From contig NZ_KB908100.1 in assembly GCF_000382345.1 (NCBI RefSeq), positions 1 through 64,000 on the forward strand: a stretch of DNA of 64,000 nt, written 5' to 3'. The stretch comes from Massilia niastensis DSM 21313. GTDB taxonomy: Bacteria; Pseudomonadota; Gammaproteobacteria; Burkholderiales; Burkholderiaceae_D. Under the pieces are notes generated by a model. It did not search any database and was not told the origin of the DNA. It saw nothing but the letters and a program-made list of their open reading frames with translations. Position numbers and translations under genes: made by a program. Positions 17,418 through 28,524 of this stretch are shown piece after piece (the first letter of the stretch is position 1; each line of letters opens with the position of its first letter).

Positions 17418-17812
17418 GATGGCGAGGACGCGCTCGCCCGGCGCGGGCGCTGGGAAGCGAACAGGCGCGCCAGTTCGGTGCGCAGTTCCGCCTTCAGGGC
17501 GCGGGTGGTCGCGGGACCGTCCTTGGCGTTGACCGGACGCGCGAGGCGCACGATGCAGTCGACCGCCTGGAGCTCGCTGCTGCGGAACAGTTCGCGCGTG
17601 ACGCGCTTGATCGTGTTGCGCGTCACCGCGCGCGGGGCGAAACGCTTGGCCGCAACGACGCCTAGCCGCGCATGCGGCAGGGAGTTGGGTCGGGTGTAGA
17701 GCACGAAATGCGCGGTTTTTTGCGTTGGCCGCAAACGAAAAACGGATGAAAATTCATCCGTTTTAACGATGCGCCGAGCGCGCGCGAAGTCGTGCGAACC
17801 TTCGCCTGTCAT
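17414..17812 (-). CDS. rnpA: ribonuclease P protein component
   Basis: RnpA is the protein cofactor of RNase P, which matures tRNA 5' ends. The 132-aa basic protein contains the family signature in AKRFAPRAVTRNTIKRVTRE and an aromatic-rich N-terminal half. The ATG at 17812 is preferred. A TTG four codons upstream is also in frame. It lies 30 bp after rpmH in the same operon. Confidence 0.95.
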   Translation of the reverse strand: MTGEGSHDFARARRIVKTDEFSSVFRLRPTQKTAHFVLYTRPNSLPHARLGVVAAKRFAPRAVTRNTIKRVTRELFRSSELQAVDCIVRLARPVNAKDGPATTRALKAELRTELARLFASQRPRRASASSPS

Positions 17813-17842
17813 GGCCGACCGCAATCGATCTGCGGTGTCGGC

Positions 17843-17980
17843 TTAGACGACTGCCAGGCGCTTGCGGCCCTTGGCGCGGCGGGCGTTCAGGACTTGACGG
17901 CCACCACGGGTAGCCATACGTGCGCGGAAGCCGTGCGTACGCTTACGACGAACGACGGAAGGTTGGTAAGTACGTTTCAT
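17843..17980 (-). CDS. rpmH: 50S ribosomal protein L34
   Basis: This 45-aa very basic protein begins [18 protein letters not shown] and ends KGRKRLAVV, the unmistakable L34 sequence. It is first in the rpmH-rnpA-yidD-yidC operon and divergent from dnaA, as at most proteobacterial origins. Confidence 0.98.
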   Translation of the reverse strand: MKRTYQPSVVRRKRTHGFRARMATRGGRQVLNARRAKGRKRLAVV

Positions 17981-18345
17981 GGTGGTCTCGCTTAAAGCAA
18001 AATAAAATGCAAAATCGGGGCTGACGTCTTGTCAGCATGCGTCGCCAATGACAGTTCGCAGATGTTAAGCCAGCGTCACGCCACAGCAGATACTCTCTTG
18101 ACCCGGCCACCAACCGCTGGGATTGACAGCTTGATATGGTGTACAGGCGGGGAACCCTGAATTAGACCCTACTTCCAGTCCAGCTGTCAAGGAAGCTGTT
18201 GTTTCGCAGGCGCCCGGCCGCCCCTGCCCATGGGTTCCCAAGGGTGCTCCGCCAACCGCGTTTTCGGTTGAAAATAGTCGCGCAACCTGTGGATAACTCT
18301 GGAAGACCCATGTAAAATAGCGTGTTACGTATCAATTAGCGATGT
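17981..18345. other. rpmH-dnaA intergenic region, probable origin region
   Basis: This 365-bp gene-free stretch between divergent rpmH and dnaA is the usual place for oriC and both promoters. I find one exact DnaA box (18288-18296) and no cluster of TTATNCACA boxes. An inverted repeat GCTGAC/GTCAGC with a 5-nt loop lies at 18020-18036, upstream of rpmH. A lone TTGACA at 18123-18128 has no matching -10. The scarcity of boxes leaves it open whether replication starts here or nearby. Confidence 0.55.
18288..18318 (+). promoter_or_regulatory. dnaA promoter with overlapping DnaA box
   Basis: A perfect DnaA box (TTATCCACA on the minus strand, 18288-18296) covers the position where the -35 would lie. 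It is 16 bp upstream of an extended -10, TGTAAAAT (hexamer TAAAAT at 18313-18318). This arrangement fits DnaA repressing its own gene. The promoter call is inference; the box match is exact. Confidence 0.6.
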
Positions 18346-19737
18346 ATGGAAAACTTTTGGCAGACCTGTTCCGCGCAGCTGGAGCTCGAACTAACGCCCC
18401 AGCAGTATAGTGCGTGGATCAAACCGCTGGTCGCCCTCGATTACGAAGACGGCAAGCTGCGCATCGCCGCGCCGAATCGCTTCAAGCTCGACTGGGTGAA
18501 AACACAGTTCGCCACGCGCATCACCGAGCTCGCCGCCCAGTACTGGGAAGCACCGGTCGAGGTGCAGTTCGTGCTCGACCCGAAGAACAATCCGGCCAAG
18601 AAGCCGGCGGGTCCGGCCGCGACCGTGGCGCCGGCAGCGGGCAACGGCGGCGGCATGCGCCCGGCCGCGCCGGTCGGCCAGGAGAACCTGAACATCGCCA
18701 ACTCGCCCAAGCGCGAGCAAAGCCGGATCAACACCGAGCTTACTTTCGACAGCTTCGTGACCGGTAAGGCGAACCAGCTGGCGCGCGCCGCCGCGATCCA
18801 GGTCGCCAACAACCCGGGCGTGTCGTACAACCCGCTGTTCTTCTATGGCGGCGTGGGCCTGGGCAAGACCCACCTGATCCATGCGATCGGCAACCAGGTC
18901 ATGGCCGACCAGCCGGGCGCGCGCATCCGCTACATCCACGCCGAGCAGTACGTGCGCGACGTCGTCACCGCCTACCAGCGCAAGGGCTTCGACGACTTCA
19001 AGCACTACTACCACTCGCTCGACATGCTCCTGATCGACGATATTCAATTCTTCGGCGGCAAGAGCCGTACGCAGGAAGAGTTCTTCTATGCGTTCGAAGC
19101 GCTGATCGCGGCCAAGAAGCAGATCATCATCACCTCGGATACCTATCCGAAGGAAATCACGGGCATGGACGACCGCCTGATCTCGCGCTTCGATTCCGGC
19201 CTGACGGTGGCGATCGAGCCGCCGGAACTGGAAATGCGCGTGGCGATCCTGCTCAAGAAGGCGCAGTCCGAAGGCGTGACCCTGTCGGACGACGTGGCCT
19301 TCTTCGTGGCCAAGCACCTGCGCTCCAACGTCCGCGAACTCGAAGGCGCGCTGCGCAAGATCCTCGCCTACTCGCGTTTCCACGGCAAGGACATCACGAT
19401 CGACGTGGTCAAGGAAGCCCTGAAGGACCTGCTGTCGGTACAGAACCGCCAGATTTCCGTGGAAAACATCCAGAAGACGGTCGCCGACTTCTTCAACATC
19501 AAGGTCGCGGACATGTATTCGAAGCGCCGCCCGGCCAACATCGCGCGCCCGCGCCAGATCGCGATGTACCTGGCGAAGGAGCTGACCCAGAAGAGCCTGC
19601 CGGAGATCGGCGAGCTGTTCGGCGGCCGCGACCACACGACCGTGCTGCACGCGGTGCGCAAGATCGCCCAGGACCGGGCGAAGAACGCCGAGTGCAACCA
19701 CGAACTGCACGTCCTGGAACAGACCCTCAAAGGGTAA
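18346..19737 (+). CDS. dnaA: chromosomal replication initiator DnaA
   Basis: DnaA binds DnaA boxes and opens oriC. The 463-aa protein has domain I ([18 protein letters not shown]) and a short Pro/Ala-rich domain II (about 85-125). The AAA+ domain III has Walker A GGVGLGKT (168-175) and the Walker B segment LLIDDIQFF. Domain IV contains the [14 protein letters not shown]-binding helix. The ATG at 18346 follows a DnaA-box-containing promoter. dnaN follows 119 bp downstream. Confidence 0.98.
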   Translation: MENFWQTCSAQLELELTPQQYSAWIKPLVALDYEDGKLRIAAPNRFKLDWVKTQFATRITELAAQYWEAPVEVQFVLDPKNNPAKKPAGPAATVAPAAGNGGGMRPAAPVGQENLNIANSPKREQSRINTELTFDSFVTGKANQLARAAAIQVANNPGVSYNPLFFYGGVGLGKTHLIHAIGNQVMADQPGARIRYIHAEQYVRDVVTAYQRKGFDDFKHYYHSLDMLLIDDIQFFGGKSRTQEEFFYAFEALIAAKKQIIITSDTYPKEITGMDDRLISRFDSGLTVAIEPPELEMRVAILLKKAQSEGVTLSDDVAFFVAKHLRSNVRELEGALRKILAYSRFHGKDITIDVVKEALKDLLSVQNRQISVENIQKTVADFFNIKVADMYSKRRPANIARPRQIAMYLAKELTQKSLPEIGELFGGRDHTTVLHAVRKIAQDRAKNAECNHELHVLEQTLKG

Positions 19738-19856
19738 AGGATGGCGCCCGGGCCGGGGATAAGGCCAGCCTGATGCCTGGGGGTATTTCTATTGCCCCTG
19801 GCGTGGCAAAATAGTGCGTTAGCAATAAATTCATTACAAACCTATTGAGGATTACT

Positions 19857-20963
19857 ATGCAATTGGTCAAATCCACCCGAGACACGCTTCTCCGGCCACT
19901 GCAGATCGTGAGTGGTATTGTCGAGCGTCGGCACACTATGCCGATTCTGGCCAATATCCTCATTCGCAAGAACGGCGAGAGCGTGTCTTTCCTGTCGACC
20001 GATACCGAAGTGCAGATCACGACGCACGCGAACATCGGTTCGGGCGACGACGTCACCGGCACGACCGTGGCGGCGCGCAAGCTGCTCGACATCCTGCGCG
20101 CGCTGCCGGAGTCGGGCGATGTGACCATGACCCTGCAGAACAAGCGCCTGGCGGTCCAGAGCGGCAAGTCGCGCTTCGCGCTGCAGACCCTGGCGGCCGA
20201 GGAATTCCCGACCGTGTCGGTGGCCGACAGCTACAACGCCAGCGTGATCCTGCCGCAAAAGACGCTGAAGCACCTGTTCAACATGGTGCACTTCGCGATG
20301 GCCCAGCAGGACATCCGCTACTACCTGAACGGCTTGCTGCTGGTGCTGGACGGTAACAACATCATCGCCGTGGCGACCGACGGCCACCGCCTGGCCTTCT
20401 GCCAGGTGGAAACCGAGCAGCAGTTCGAGCGCCAGGAAGTGATCATCCCGCGCAAGACCATCATCGAGCTGCAGCGCCTGCTGGAAGAAAGCGACGAGAC
20501 CGTGCGCCTGGACATCGCGGCTTCGCAGGTGAAGCTGACCTTCGCCGACATCGAGCTGGTCTCGAAGCTGGTCGAAGGCAAGTTCCCTGACTACACCCGG
20601 GTGATCCCGAAGGGCTACAAGAACGACTTCACGATCAGCCGCGACGAGCTGCTGCGTTCGCTGCAGCGCGCCGCGATCATGACCAGCGACAAGTTCAAGG
20701 GTGTACGCTGCATCATCAGTCCGGGCAGCATGAAGATCAGCTCGACCAACGCCGACCAGGAAGAAGCGGTGGAAGAACTGGAAATCGACTACGGCGGCGA
20801 CGCCATCGACATCGGTTTCAACGTCACCTACCTGCTCGACGTGCTGAACAACCTGAAGTGCGACCAGGTGAACATCTCCCTGGGCGACTCGAATTCGTCG
20901 GCGCTGATCTCGATTCCCGACAACGGCGACTTCAAGTACGTCGTCATGCCGATGCGCATTTGA
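19857..20963 (+). CDS. dnaN: DNA polymerase III beta sliding clamp
   Basis: DnaN is the dimeric ring clamp that tethers polymerase III to DNA. The 368-aa sequence starts MQLVKSTRDTLLRPLQIVSG. It shows the PILANILI segment and ends in YVVMPMRI, the conserved C-terminus that forms the client-protein pocket. The ATG at 19857 gives the family start; an in-frame codon four residues upstream is less likely. It is located between dnaA and gyrB as usual. Confidence 0.97.
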   Translation: MQLVKSTRDTLLRPLQIVSGIVERRHTMPILANILIRKNGESVSFLSTDTEVQITTHANIGSGDDVTGTTVAARKLLDILRALPESGDVTMTLQNKRLAVQSGKSRFALQTLAAEEFPTVSVADSYNASVILPQKTLKHLFNMVHFAMAQQDIRYYLNGLLLVLDGNNIIAVATDGHRLAFCQVETEQQFERQEVIIPRKTIIELQRLLEESDETVRLDIAASQVKLTFADIELVSKLVEGKFPDYTRVIPKGYKNDFTISRDELLRSLQRAAIMTSDKFKGVRCIISPGSMKISSTNADQEEAVEELEIDYGGDAIDIGFNVTYLLDVLNNLKCDQVNISLGDSNSSALISIPDNGDFKYVVMPMRI

Positions 20964-21059
20964 CAGGCGCCGAGCAGAGAGACAGTCCGCGATAAGGAAT
21001 AGCCTCACCCCGTCGTTCCCGCGCAGGCCTCCGCGGCCTCGCGAGAACAGCGGTTTTAG

Positions 21060-23609
<2,550 letters not shown>

Positions 23610-23621
23610 GGCGTGAACGCC

Positions 23622-23697
23622 GTGCCTGGCGAGTGAATGCTCGCGCTACAGGCAGGAGAAAAAGCCAACCGCCGAGGTTGGCTTTTTTTTCGTCAGT
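23622..23697. repeat. 76-bp direct repeat, left copy
   Basis: This copy matches 27068-27143 at 74 of 76 positions. The two differences are next to each other in the A-rich stretch before the terminator stem. The repeat holds a REP-like double palindrome (TGCCTG with CAGGCA, and GCGAG with CTCGC, at 23623-23654) followed by the gyrB terminator. It begins 12 bp after the gyrB stop. Confidence 0.95.
23662..23690 (+). terminator. gyrB rho-independent terminator
   Basis: A perfect 9-bp stem (AAGCCAACC with GGTTGGCTT) and a 5-nt loop end in eight T. An A-run before the stem gives it minus-strand activity too, so it can also stop the convergent helicase transcript. Confidence 0.93.
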
Positions 23698-23751
23698 GTC
23701 CCGTCCTGAGTGTTGGTTCACCTGGCGTGGAAGATGTGGATATCACTGAAT

Positions 23752-26700
23752 TCACGCAGCTCGCAATACACTGAACTGGCTAAAGGCCGCCGCAGGTAAA
23801 GGCACTTCGAGTTTCCAAATGATGTTCATAGGACGTTCACCATGGCTTTCCTGGAATTTCACGGGACCACAGGCTAGATACGGGGTGTCTTGGTCGACCC
23901 GAACAAACAACTGGAATTCCCAGCCGTTCGGTTGTTCGCCCACACTACGAATATATTGCTGCCCGATGCCCGTCGACGGCGCCGTACTGTTTTGTGACTG
24001 CCAGTGAAAGAGTTCATGACTCAACGCATAGTCATGATAGGCGATGGTTTCGTGAAAACCGCTCCGCTTGTCCAGCGTCACGAACATCAGTTCAACCTTT
24101 CGTTCCTTCAAGCGCAACACCCCAGTGTTGAAGAAAGGCCGACGTTCCGAGGTCAAAAAGCCGACAGCGGTGAGAATCTCATTAAGACGATAATGGCCGT
24201 GCAGACGAAGTGATGACCACTCCAAGCCCAGCAGTGGTACCGGCTTCGGCAATGCGTTCGCTCCAAGTACCTGTGCCAACTCCGCCAGCTCAGCGGCACT
24301 ATGAGGATTGCTCTTCAAACGCTGCGCAAAATTGCGACCTGTTCCAACTCGTGAAGCAGTGCCATCGGTTTGATAAGCCAGCATTTGCAAGCGCAGCGCA
24401 TCTTCAGGACCATGATCAAGCTCATCCAACGATGATGAATGGAGCTTCGCCATCAGGGCGATCTGCTCAGGATCATTGGAATGTAGAAGCGCCGAGAAGC
24501 GGCGACCGAAATACTCTTCTTCCGGGCCTGTGTCACTCACGATCAGCCCCGCCGCACGCCGCAAGGAAGTCCAGCCACTACTTCCCGAAGTTCTATAAAC
24601 GTCTTCCACACTGAGCGCTTGATCATGCAGGAATCCAGCAAGCGTAACGTTCTGAGCTCCTTTCAAGCTCGCATATGCTTGTAATTCAGTGGTCATGCGC
24701 AACCAGTTTTGCTGAACGAGCCTGCGCAAATTGTTCAGTATTTGCTCACGGCTACACTGTTGCAGCTGGATATAACAGCCGGTAGGTAGCTGGCTAAAGC
24801 CATTCTCTACACCTTCAATCAACTGACGTCGGCTCAGACCTGTAATCTGACCCAGCAGGTGATCAAAGCGAAAATTCGTCGAATGCTGACCTACGAAATC
24901 GAGAATCAAGCAGCTCTCTTTGCCATTCGACAGGCGTAGTCCACGTCCGATTTGCTGCTGAAACAGGACCGGGCTTTGCGTTGGTCGAAGAAGCAGCAAG
25001 GTATCCACTACTGGAATATCGACGCCTTCGTTGAACAGATCTACTGTCACCAATACGCATATCTCGCCTTTGGCGAGCGCTAGCGGAGCTGCCTCACGCT
25101 CTGCCTGCGTTGATTGTCCCGTCAAGCAGAGTGCTGGAAAACCTGCCTTGTTGAACTGTGTGGTCATGAACTGCGCATGCGCCACACTGACACAAAACGC
25201 AATGGCTTTACTTTGGCGCGGCGATACGCACAAGCGACGCCATTCGTTAATGATCAATCGAGCGCGAACGTCATTCCCTGTCAAAACCTTATCAAGGTAA
25301 GCGGCTTCGCCAGCCTGTCTCCACGGAACCTCACGAAGATTAGTGGTATCGTCGCACGCAAAATACTCAAAAGGGGCGAGCAATTGAAGATCCAGTGCTT
25401 GCCACAGCCTGAGTTCAACCGCCGGTCTTCCGTCCGGTCGGGAATCGAAATAGGGTGTAATCGGCCTCCCATCACTTCGCTCAGGTGTAGCGGTAAGACC
25501 CAGCAAGATCGTTGGCTTTACCCGCCTTGCAACAACGTCAAAACTCGCAGCCGCAATACGGTGGCATTCATCAAACACGACCGTATGCCAATAGGTTTCA
25601 CTGTAGCGTGTCAGCAGATCATTGCTATGGAGACTCTCGATCGTTGTGAATAGATGATCAGCGTTACCCAACTGAGTGCTTCCACTCAGTACGTGACCAA
25701 AGCTGGGGTCACGCAACACTTCGCGATAGGTGCGTAAAGCTTGGTTCAGAATTTCGATTCGGTGCGCAATGAACAAGAGACGAGGATAACCGCCGACTTG
25801 CGTACATAGGCGCTGGTAATCGAATGCAGCAACGACAGTTTTGCCCGTACCGGTAGCTGCCACAACCAAATTACGCATTCGCTGATGTTCGCGCTCGGCC
25901 TGTAGCTGCTCAAGCATTTCTAGCTGGTAGTTTTTCGGAGTGATATCAAAAAAACTAAGCACATTGTCAGGCTGTGCAAGCTTCCCACCATTCTTTTCCT
26001 TTGCGATAGCGCGCTCTAGAGCATCGCGGTGCTCGGTTTGGTTCGGGTCATACGACACAAACTCGGTGTCATGCCAGAGGGTTTCGAAGTGCGCTTGAGC
26101 TTGCTGGAACATGGCTCCCTGACCGCGTTCTGTAAACTTGACGGTCCATTCCAATCCACCTGCTAGCGCAGCTTGCGTGAGGTTGGCGCTGCCGACGTAG
26201 GCTGTACCAAATCCACTATCGCGTTCAAATATCCACGCCTTGGCGTGAAGACGAGTACGACGTCCATCAAGAGAGATGCGCACCTCGCATTCAGGCAATC
26301 TGGCTAGCTCATCAACCGCCTGTGCCTCTGTGGCGCCAATATAGGTAGTCGTAAGGATGCGGAGTTTGGTCTGCGTCCGCCCCGCTCCATCTAAAGCCGT
26401 AATATGCTGCAAGATGTCTCGGATTTTACGGATCCCGGACACTGTGATAAAGCTCATCAAGATGTTGACCCGATTACTGCTGGCAAGCTCATGACGCAGC
26501 TCAGTCAACAATGCAGGGGATGCTTTGGCCGCAGTGAATAGCCAGGGTGAGATGATCCCGGTTTCAGGAAAGGCTGGTGCAGTTCGGGTACGGTGAACTG
26601 CAGTAAGAGTCCGTGCCGGTGCTGCCAGAAGACGAATGTTCGAGTTAGAGCTTTGATCCGGGTACTGTTTCGCTAGCCTCTGTCGAAGCTCAACGAGCAA

Positions 26701-26958
26701 GGCGTTCACCAACTCTAATTGCGCCTTAGCACGGGAAGCTTTGCCTCTTGCTTCAGCATGGTCTGGGCCTGTCGGGATGAGCTCGTCAAGCACATTAGCA
26801 AGCTGATCAGCGAGTGCTTCTGCTAGACGCCGAGCCGTACTTCCATCGTCCAGCTCCGTGAATGTGTAATGATCTGTATGGTAGTGCTGACCCAATTCTT
26901 CGACCAACTCGTCAGTAAGAAGCTGGTCGTACAGTCCATCATTCAAAGATTGCGGCAT
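23752..26958 (-). CDS. PLD-like/SF2 helicase/DUF3427 multidomain protein
   Basis: This 1,068-aa protein combines three parts. The N-terminal 330 residues carry a phospholipase-D-type nuclease domain with LHAKAW and GSANLTQAAL, an HxK...GSxN motif. The superfamily-2 helicase core follows, with Walker A AATGTGKT, a DECH box (VVFDECHR), motif III GLTATPERSDG and motif VI QQIGRGLRLSNG. The C-terminal 350 residues resemble DUF3427, with the segments SHELFHWQSQNSTAP and ESHGERPMNIIW. Codon use is A/T-richer than in neighbours. The ATG at 26958 is chosen because the frame upstream reads into the repeat. A TATACT at 26983-26988 may be its -10. Similar proteins often occur in defence islands; the function here is unproven. 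Confidence 0.85.
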   Translation of the reverse strand: MPQSLNDGLYDQLLTDELVEELGQHYHTDHYTFTELDDGSTARRLAEALADQLANVLDELIPTGPDHAEARGKASRAKAQLELVNALLVELRQRLAKQYPDQSSNSNIRLLAAPARTLTAVHRTRTAPAFPETGIISPWLFTAAKASPALLTELRHELASSNRVNILMSFITVSGIRKIRDILQHITALDGAGRTQTKLRILTTTYIGATEAQAVDELARLPECEVRISLDGRRTRLHAKAWIFERDSGFGTAYVGSANLTQAALAGGLEWTVKFTERGQGAMFQQAQAHFETLWHDTEFVSYDPNQTEHRDALERAIAKEKNGGKLAQPDNVLSFFDITPKNYQLEMLEQLQAEREHQRMRNLVVAATGTGKTVVAAFDYQRLCTQVGGYPRLLFIAHRIEILNQALRTYREVLRDPSFGHVLSGSTQLGNADHLFTTIESLHSNDLLTRYSETYWHTVVFDECHRIAAASFDVVARRVKPTILLGLTATPERSDGRPITPYFDSRPDGRPAVELRLWQALDLQLLAPFEYFACDDTTNLREVPWRQAGEAAYLDKVLTGNDVRARLIINEWRRLCVSPRQSKAIAFCVSVAHAQFMTTQFNKAGFPALCLTGQSTQAEREAAPLALAKGEICVLVTVDLFNEGVDIPVVDTLLLLRPTQSPVLFQQQIGRGLRLSNGKESCLILDFVGQHSTNFRFDHLLGQITGLSRRQLIEGVENGFSQLPTGCYIQLQQCSREQILNNLRRLVQQNWLRMTTELQAYASLKGAQNVTLAGFLHDQALSVEDVYRTSGSSGWTSLRRAAGLIVSDTGPEEEYFGRRFSALLHSNDPEQIALMAKLHSSSLDELDHGPEDALRLQMLAYQTDGTASRVGTGRNFAQRLKSNPHSAAELAELAQVLGANALPKPVPLLGLEWSSLRLHGHYRLNEILTAVGFLTSERRPFFNTGVLRLKERKVELMFVTLDKRSGFHETIAYHDYALSHELFHWQSQNSTAPSTGIGQQYIRSVGEQPNGWEFQLFVRVDQDTPYLACGPVKFQESHGERPMNIIWKLEVPLPAAAFSQFSVLRAA

Positions 26959-27067
26959 TGGATATCGAGCTGACAAAAAACCAGTATAGCTCGAGAATAA
27001 TGAGACTAAGCAAGAAATCCTAGGTATAGGGAAGCGAGTCTCGTCCCATGTTGTGAGATCAATTGCG

Positions 27068-27143
27068 GTGCCTGGCGAGTGAATGCTCGCGCTACAGGCA
27101 GGAAAGAAAGCCAACCGCCGAGGTTGGCTTTTTTTTCGTCAGT
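27068..27143. repeat. 76-bp direct repeat, right copy
   Basis: This is the second copy of the repeat at 23622-23697. It overlaps the last codons of the MFS transporter on the minus strand by 5 bp and supplies that gene's terminator. The REP-like double palindrome lies at 27069-27100. Confidence 0.95.
27108..27136 (-). terminator. terminator of the MFS transporter (duplicate of gyrB terminator)
   Basis: It has the same 9-bp stem as the gyrB terminator. On the minus strand the stem is followed by CTTTCTTTCC, a weaker T-tract than in the left copy because of the two base differences. Confidence 0.7.
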
Positions 27144-28425
27144 CCTGCTCCTGGATGGGCCGTACAACCAGGAACAGGTACGACATCGCACCGAGGAAGG
27201 CAATCCCGGCGCCGGTCAGCAAGGCCGGCACGAAGGACCAGGTCTGCGCGATGTAGCCGGTCAGGACCGGCGCGAGCGCGCCGCCAAGGAAGCCGCCGAA
27301 GTTCTGGATCGCACCGAGCGATGCAATGCGGCTGCGCGGCGCCACCGCCGTGGCGAGCGACCAGGAGCAGGCGGACGAGGCGTTGGCGAGGAAGATGACG
27401 ATCGCGATGCAGGCCACGGCCACCGTATTGCTCTCGACCAGTGCCGCCGGAATCGTGAACGCCACCATGCCCAGCATGGATACCACCACCGCATTGCGGC
27501 GGCTGGACACCGGCGAGCTCGCATGCCGGGTGACGCGGTCGGAGGCCCAGCCGGCCACCAGGGCGCCGGCGAAGCCGCAAAAGAAGGGAATGGAGGCCGC
27601 CACCCCGGACTGCGCCAGGTCCATATGGCGCTCGGTCCGCAGATAGCCTGGCAGCCAGGTCAGGTAGACCCAATTGAGGTAGACCGAGCCGAAGAAGCCG
27701 AGCAGCATGCCCCAGGTGGCGCGGTGCCGGAACAGCGCGCGCCAGGACGCAAAGCTCGTTGTCGGCGCGGCCTCGGCTGCCTGGCCCGCGTCGAGGTAGG
27801 CGCGCTCGGCCTCGGACAGTTGCTCGCGGACCGGATCGCGATAGAGGGCCACCCAGACGACTGCCGCCACCAGCCCGAGTGCGCCGGTGATGAAGAAGGC
27901 CCAGTGCCAGCTCGTCGCGGCGATCAGGGGGGACAGGCAGAGTGGAGCGAGCGCGACGCCCAGCGGCGAAGCCGAATTGTAGATGCCCGTCGGCGTGCCG
28001 CGTGCACGCAGCGGGAACCAGTTGCTCACGACCCGGGCCGCCGCCGGGAATTGCGGCGCCTCGCCGATGCCGAGCACGATGCGTGCGATCACGAAGTAGC
28101 CGAAGGTCGCTGCGAGTCCGCCCGCGGCCTGCGCCACTGACCACAGCACCAGGCCCATGCCGAGAAGCCAGCGTGGCCCCACCTTGTCGACCAGCGCACC
28201 GACCGGAAGCTGGCATAGCGCATAGCTCCATGAGAACGCCGACAGCAGCAAGCCCATCTGGCCAAGCGAGAGGCCAAGGTCTGCCCGAATGAACTCGTTG
28301 GCGACTGCAAGGGTAGCGCGATCCAGGTAATTGATGACGCCGGTAACCACCAGCAGCACCAGCGCCAGGGTTTGACGACGACGAATGCGCGCAGGGGTAG
28401 GTTCGTTGGAAGAGATATCGATCAT
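27139..28425 (-). CDS. MFS transporter, anion:cation symporter type
   Basis: This 428-aa inner-membrane transporter has twelve predicted helices and resembles the ACS family (hexuronate, galactonate and phthalate transporters). Key segments are NYLDRATLAVAN in helix 1, PVGALVDKVGPRW in the loop 2-3 signature and GIGEAPQFPAAARVVSNWFP in helix 4. The substrate, probably an organic acid, is not evident and no catabolic gene adjoins it. Its 3' end runs into the right repeat copy, so in the ancestral state it converged directly on gyrB. Confidence 0.82.
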   Translation of the reverse strand: MIDISSNEPTPARIRRRQTLALVLLVVTGVINYLDRATLAVANEFIRADLGLSLGQMGLLLSAFSWSYALCQLPVGALVDKVGPRWLLGMGLVLWSVAQAAGGLAATFGYFVIARIVLGIGEAPQFPAAARVVSNWFPLRARGTPTGIYNSASPLGVALAPLCLSPLIAATSWHWAFFITGALGLVAAVVWVALYRDPVREQLSEAERAYLDAGQAAEAAPTTSFASWRALFRHRATWGMLLGFFGSVYLNWVYLTWLPGYLRTERHMDLAQSGVAASIPFFCGFAGALVAGWASDRVTRHASSPVSSRRNAVVVSMLGMVAFTIPAALVESNTVAVACIAIVIFLANASSACSWSLATAVAPRSRIASLGAIQNFGGFLGGALAPVLTGYIAQTWSFVPALLTGAGIAFLGAMSYLFLVVRPIQEQD

Positions 28426-28524
28426 TTCAGGATCGTACCAAACGAATATGCCAGGGAGAAAGAAATTCTGATCGCTGAAACCTCGACCCTGAACACCCGG
28501 CGCACTCCTTTGCCTCTTCAGCAG

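Larger units (their letters stand above)
23698..27143. mobile_element. putative inserted segment of 3,446 bp (one gene plus one repeat copy)
   Basis: Removing these bases rejoins gyrB, one copy of the 76-bp repeat and the convergent MFS gene, a simple ancestral arrangement. The segment is visibly poorer in G+C than its neighbours and contains a single large gene. No integrase, transposase or terminal inverted repeats are seen in it. It may have entered by recombination at the shared repeat/terminator sequence or by an element acting in trans. The boundaries are inferred from the repeat. Confidence 0.6.

Noticed and set aside
18123..18128. TTGACA between rpmH and dnaA as a promoter
   Set aside because: No acceptable -10 lies 16-18 bp downstream.
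24210..24614. Small plus-strand frames inside the helicase gene
   Set aside because: They are antisense to a continuous 1,068-aa frame with intact helicase motifs.
23698..27143. Composite transposon or integrative element with its own recombinase
   Set aside because: No transposase, integrase or terminal inverted repeats were found in the block; only direct repeats bound it.
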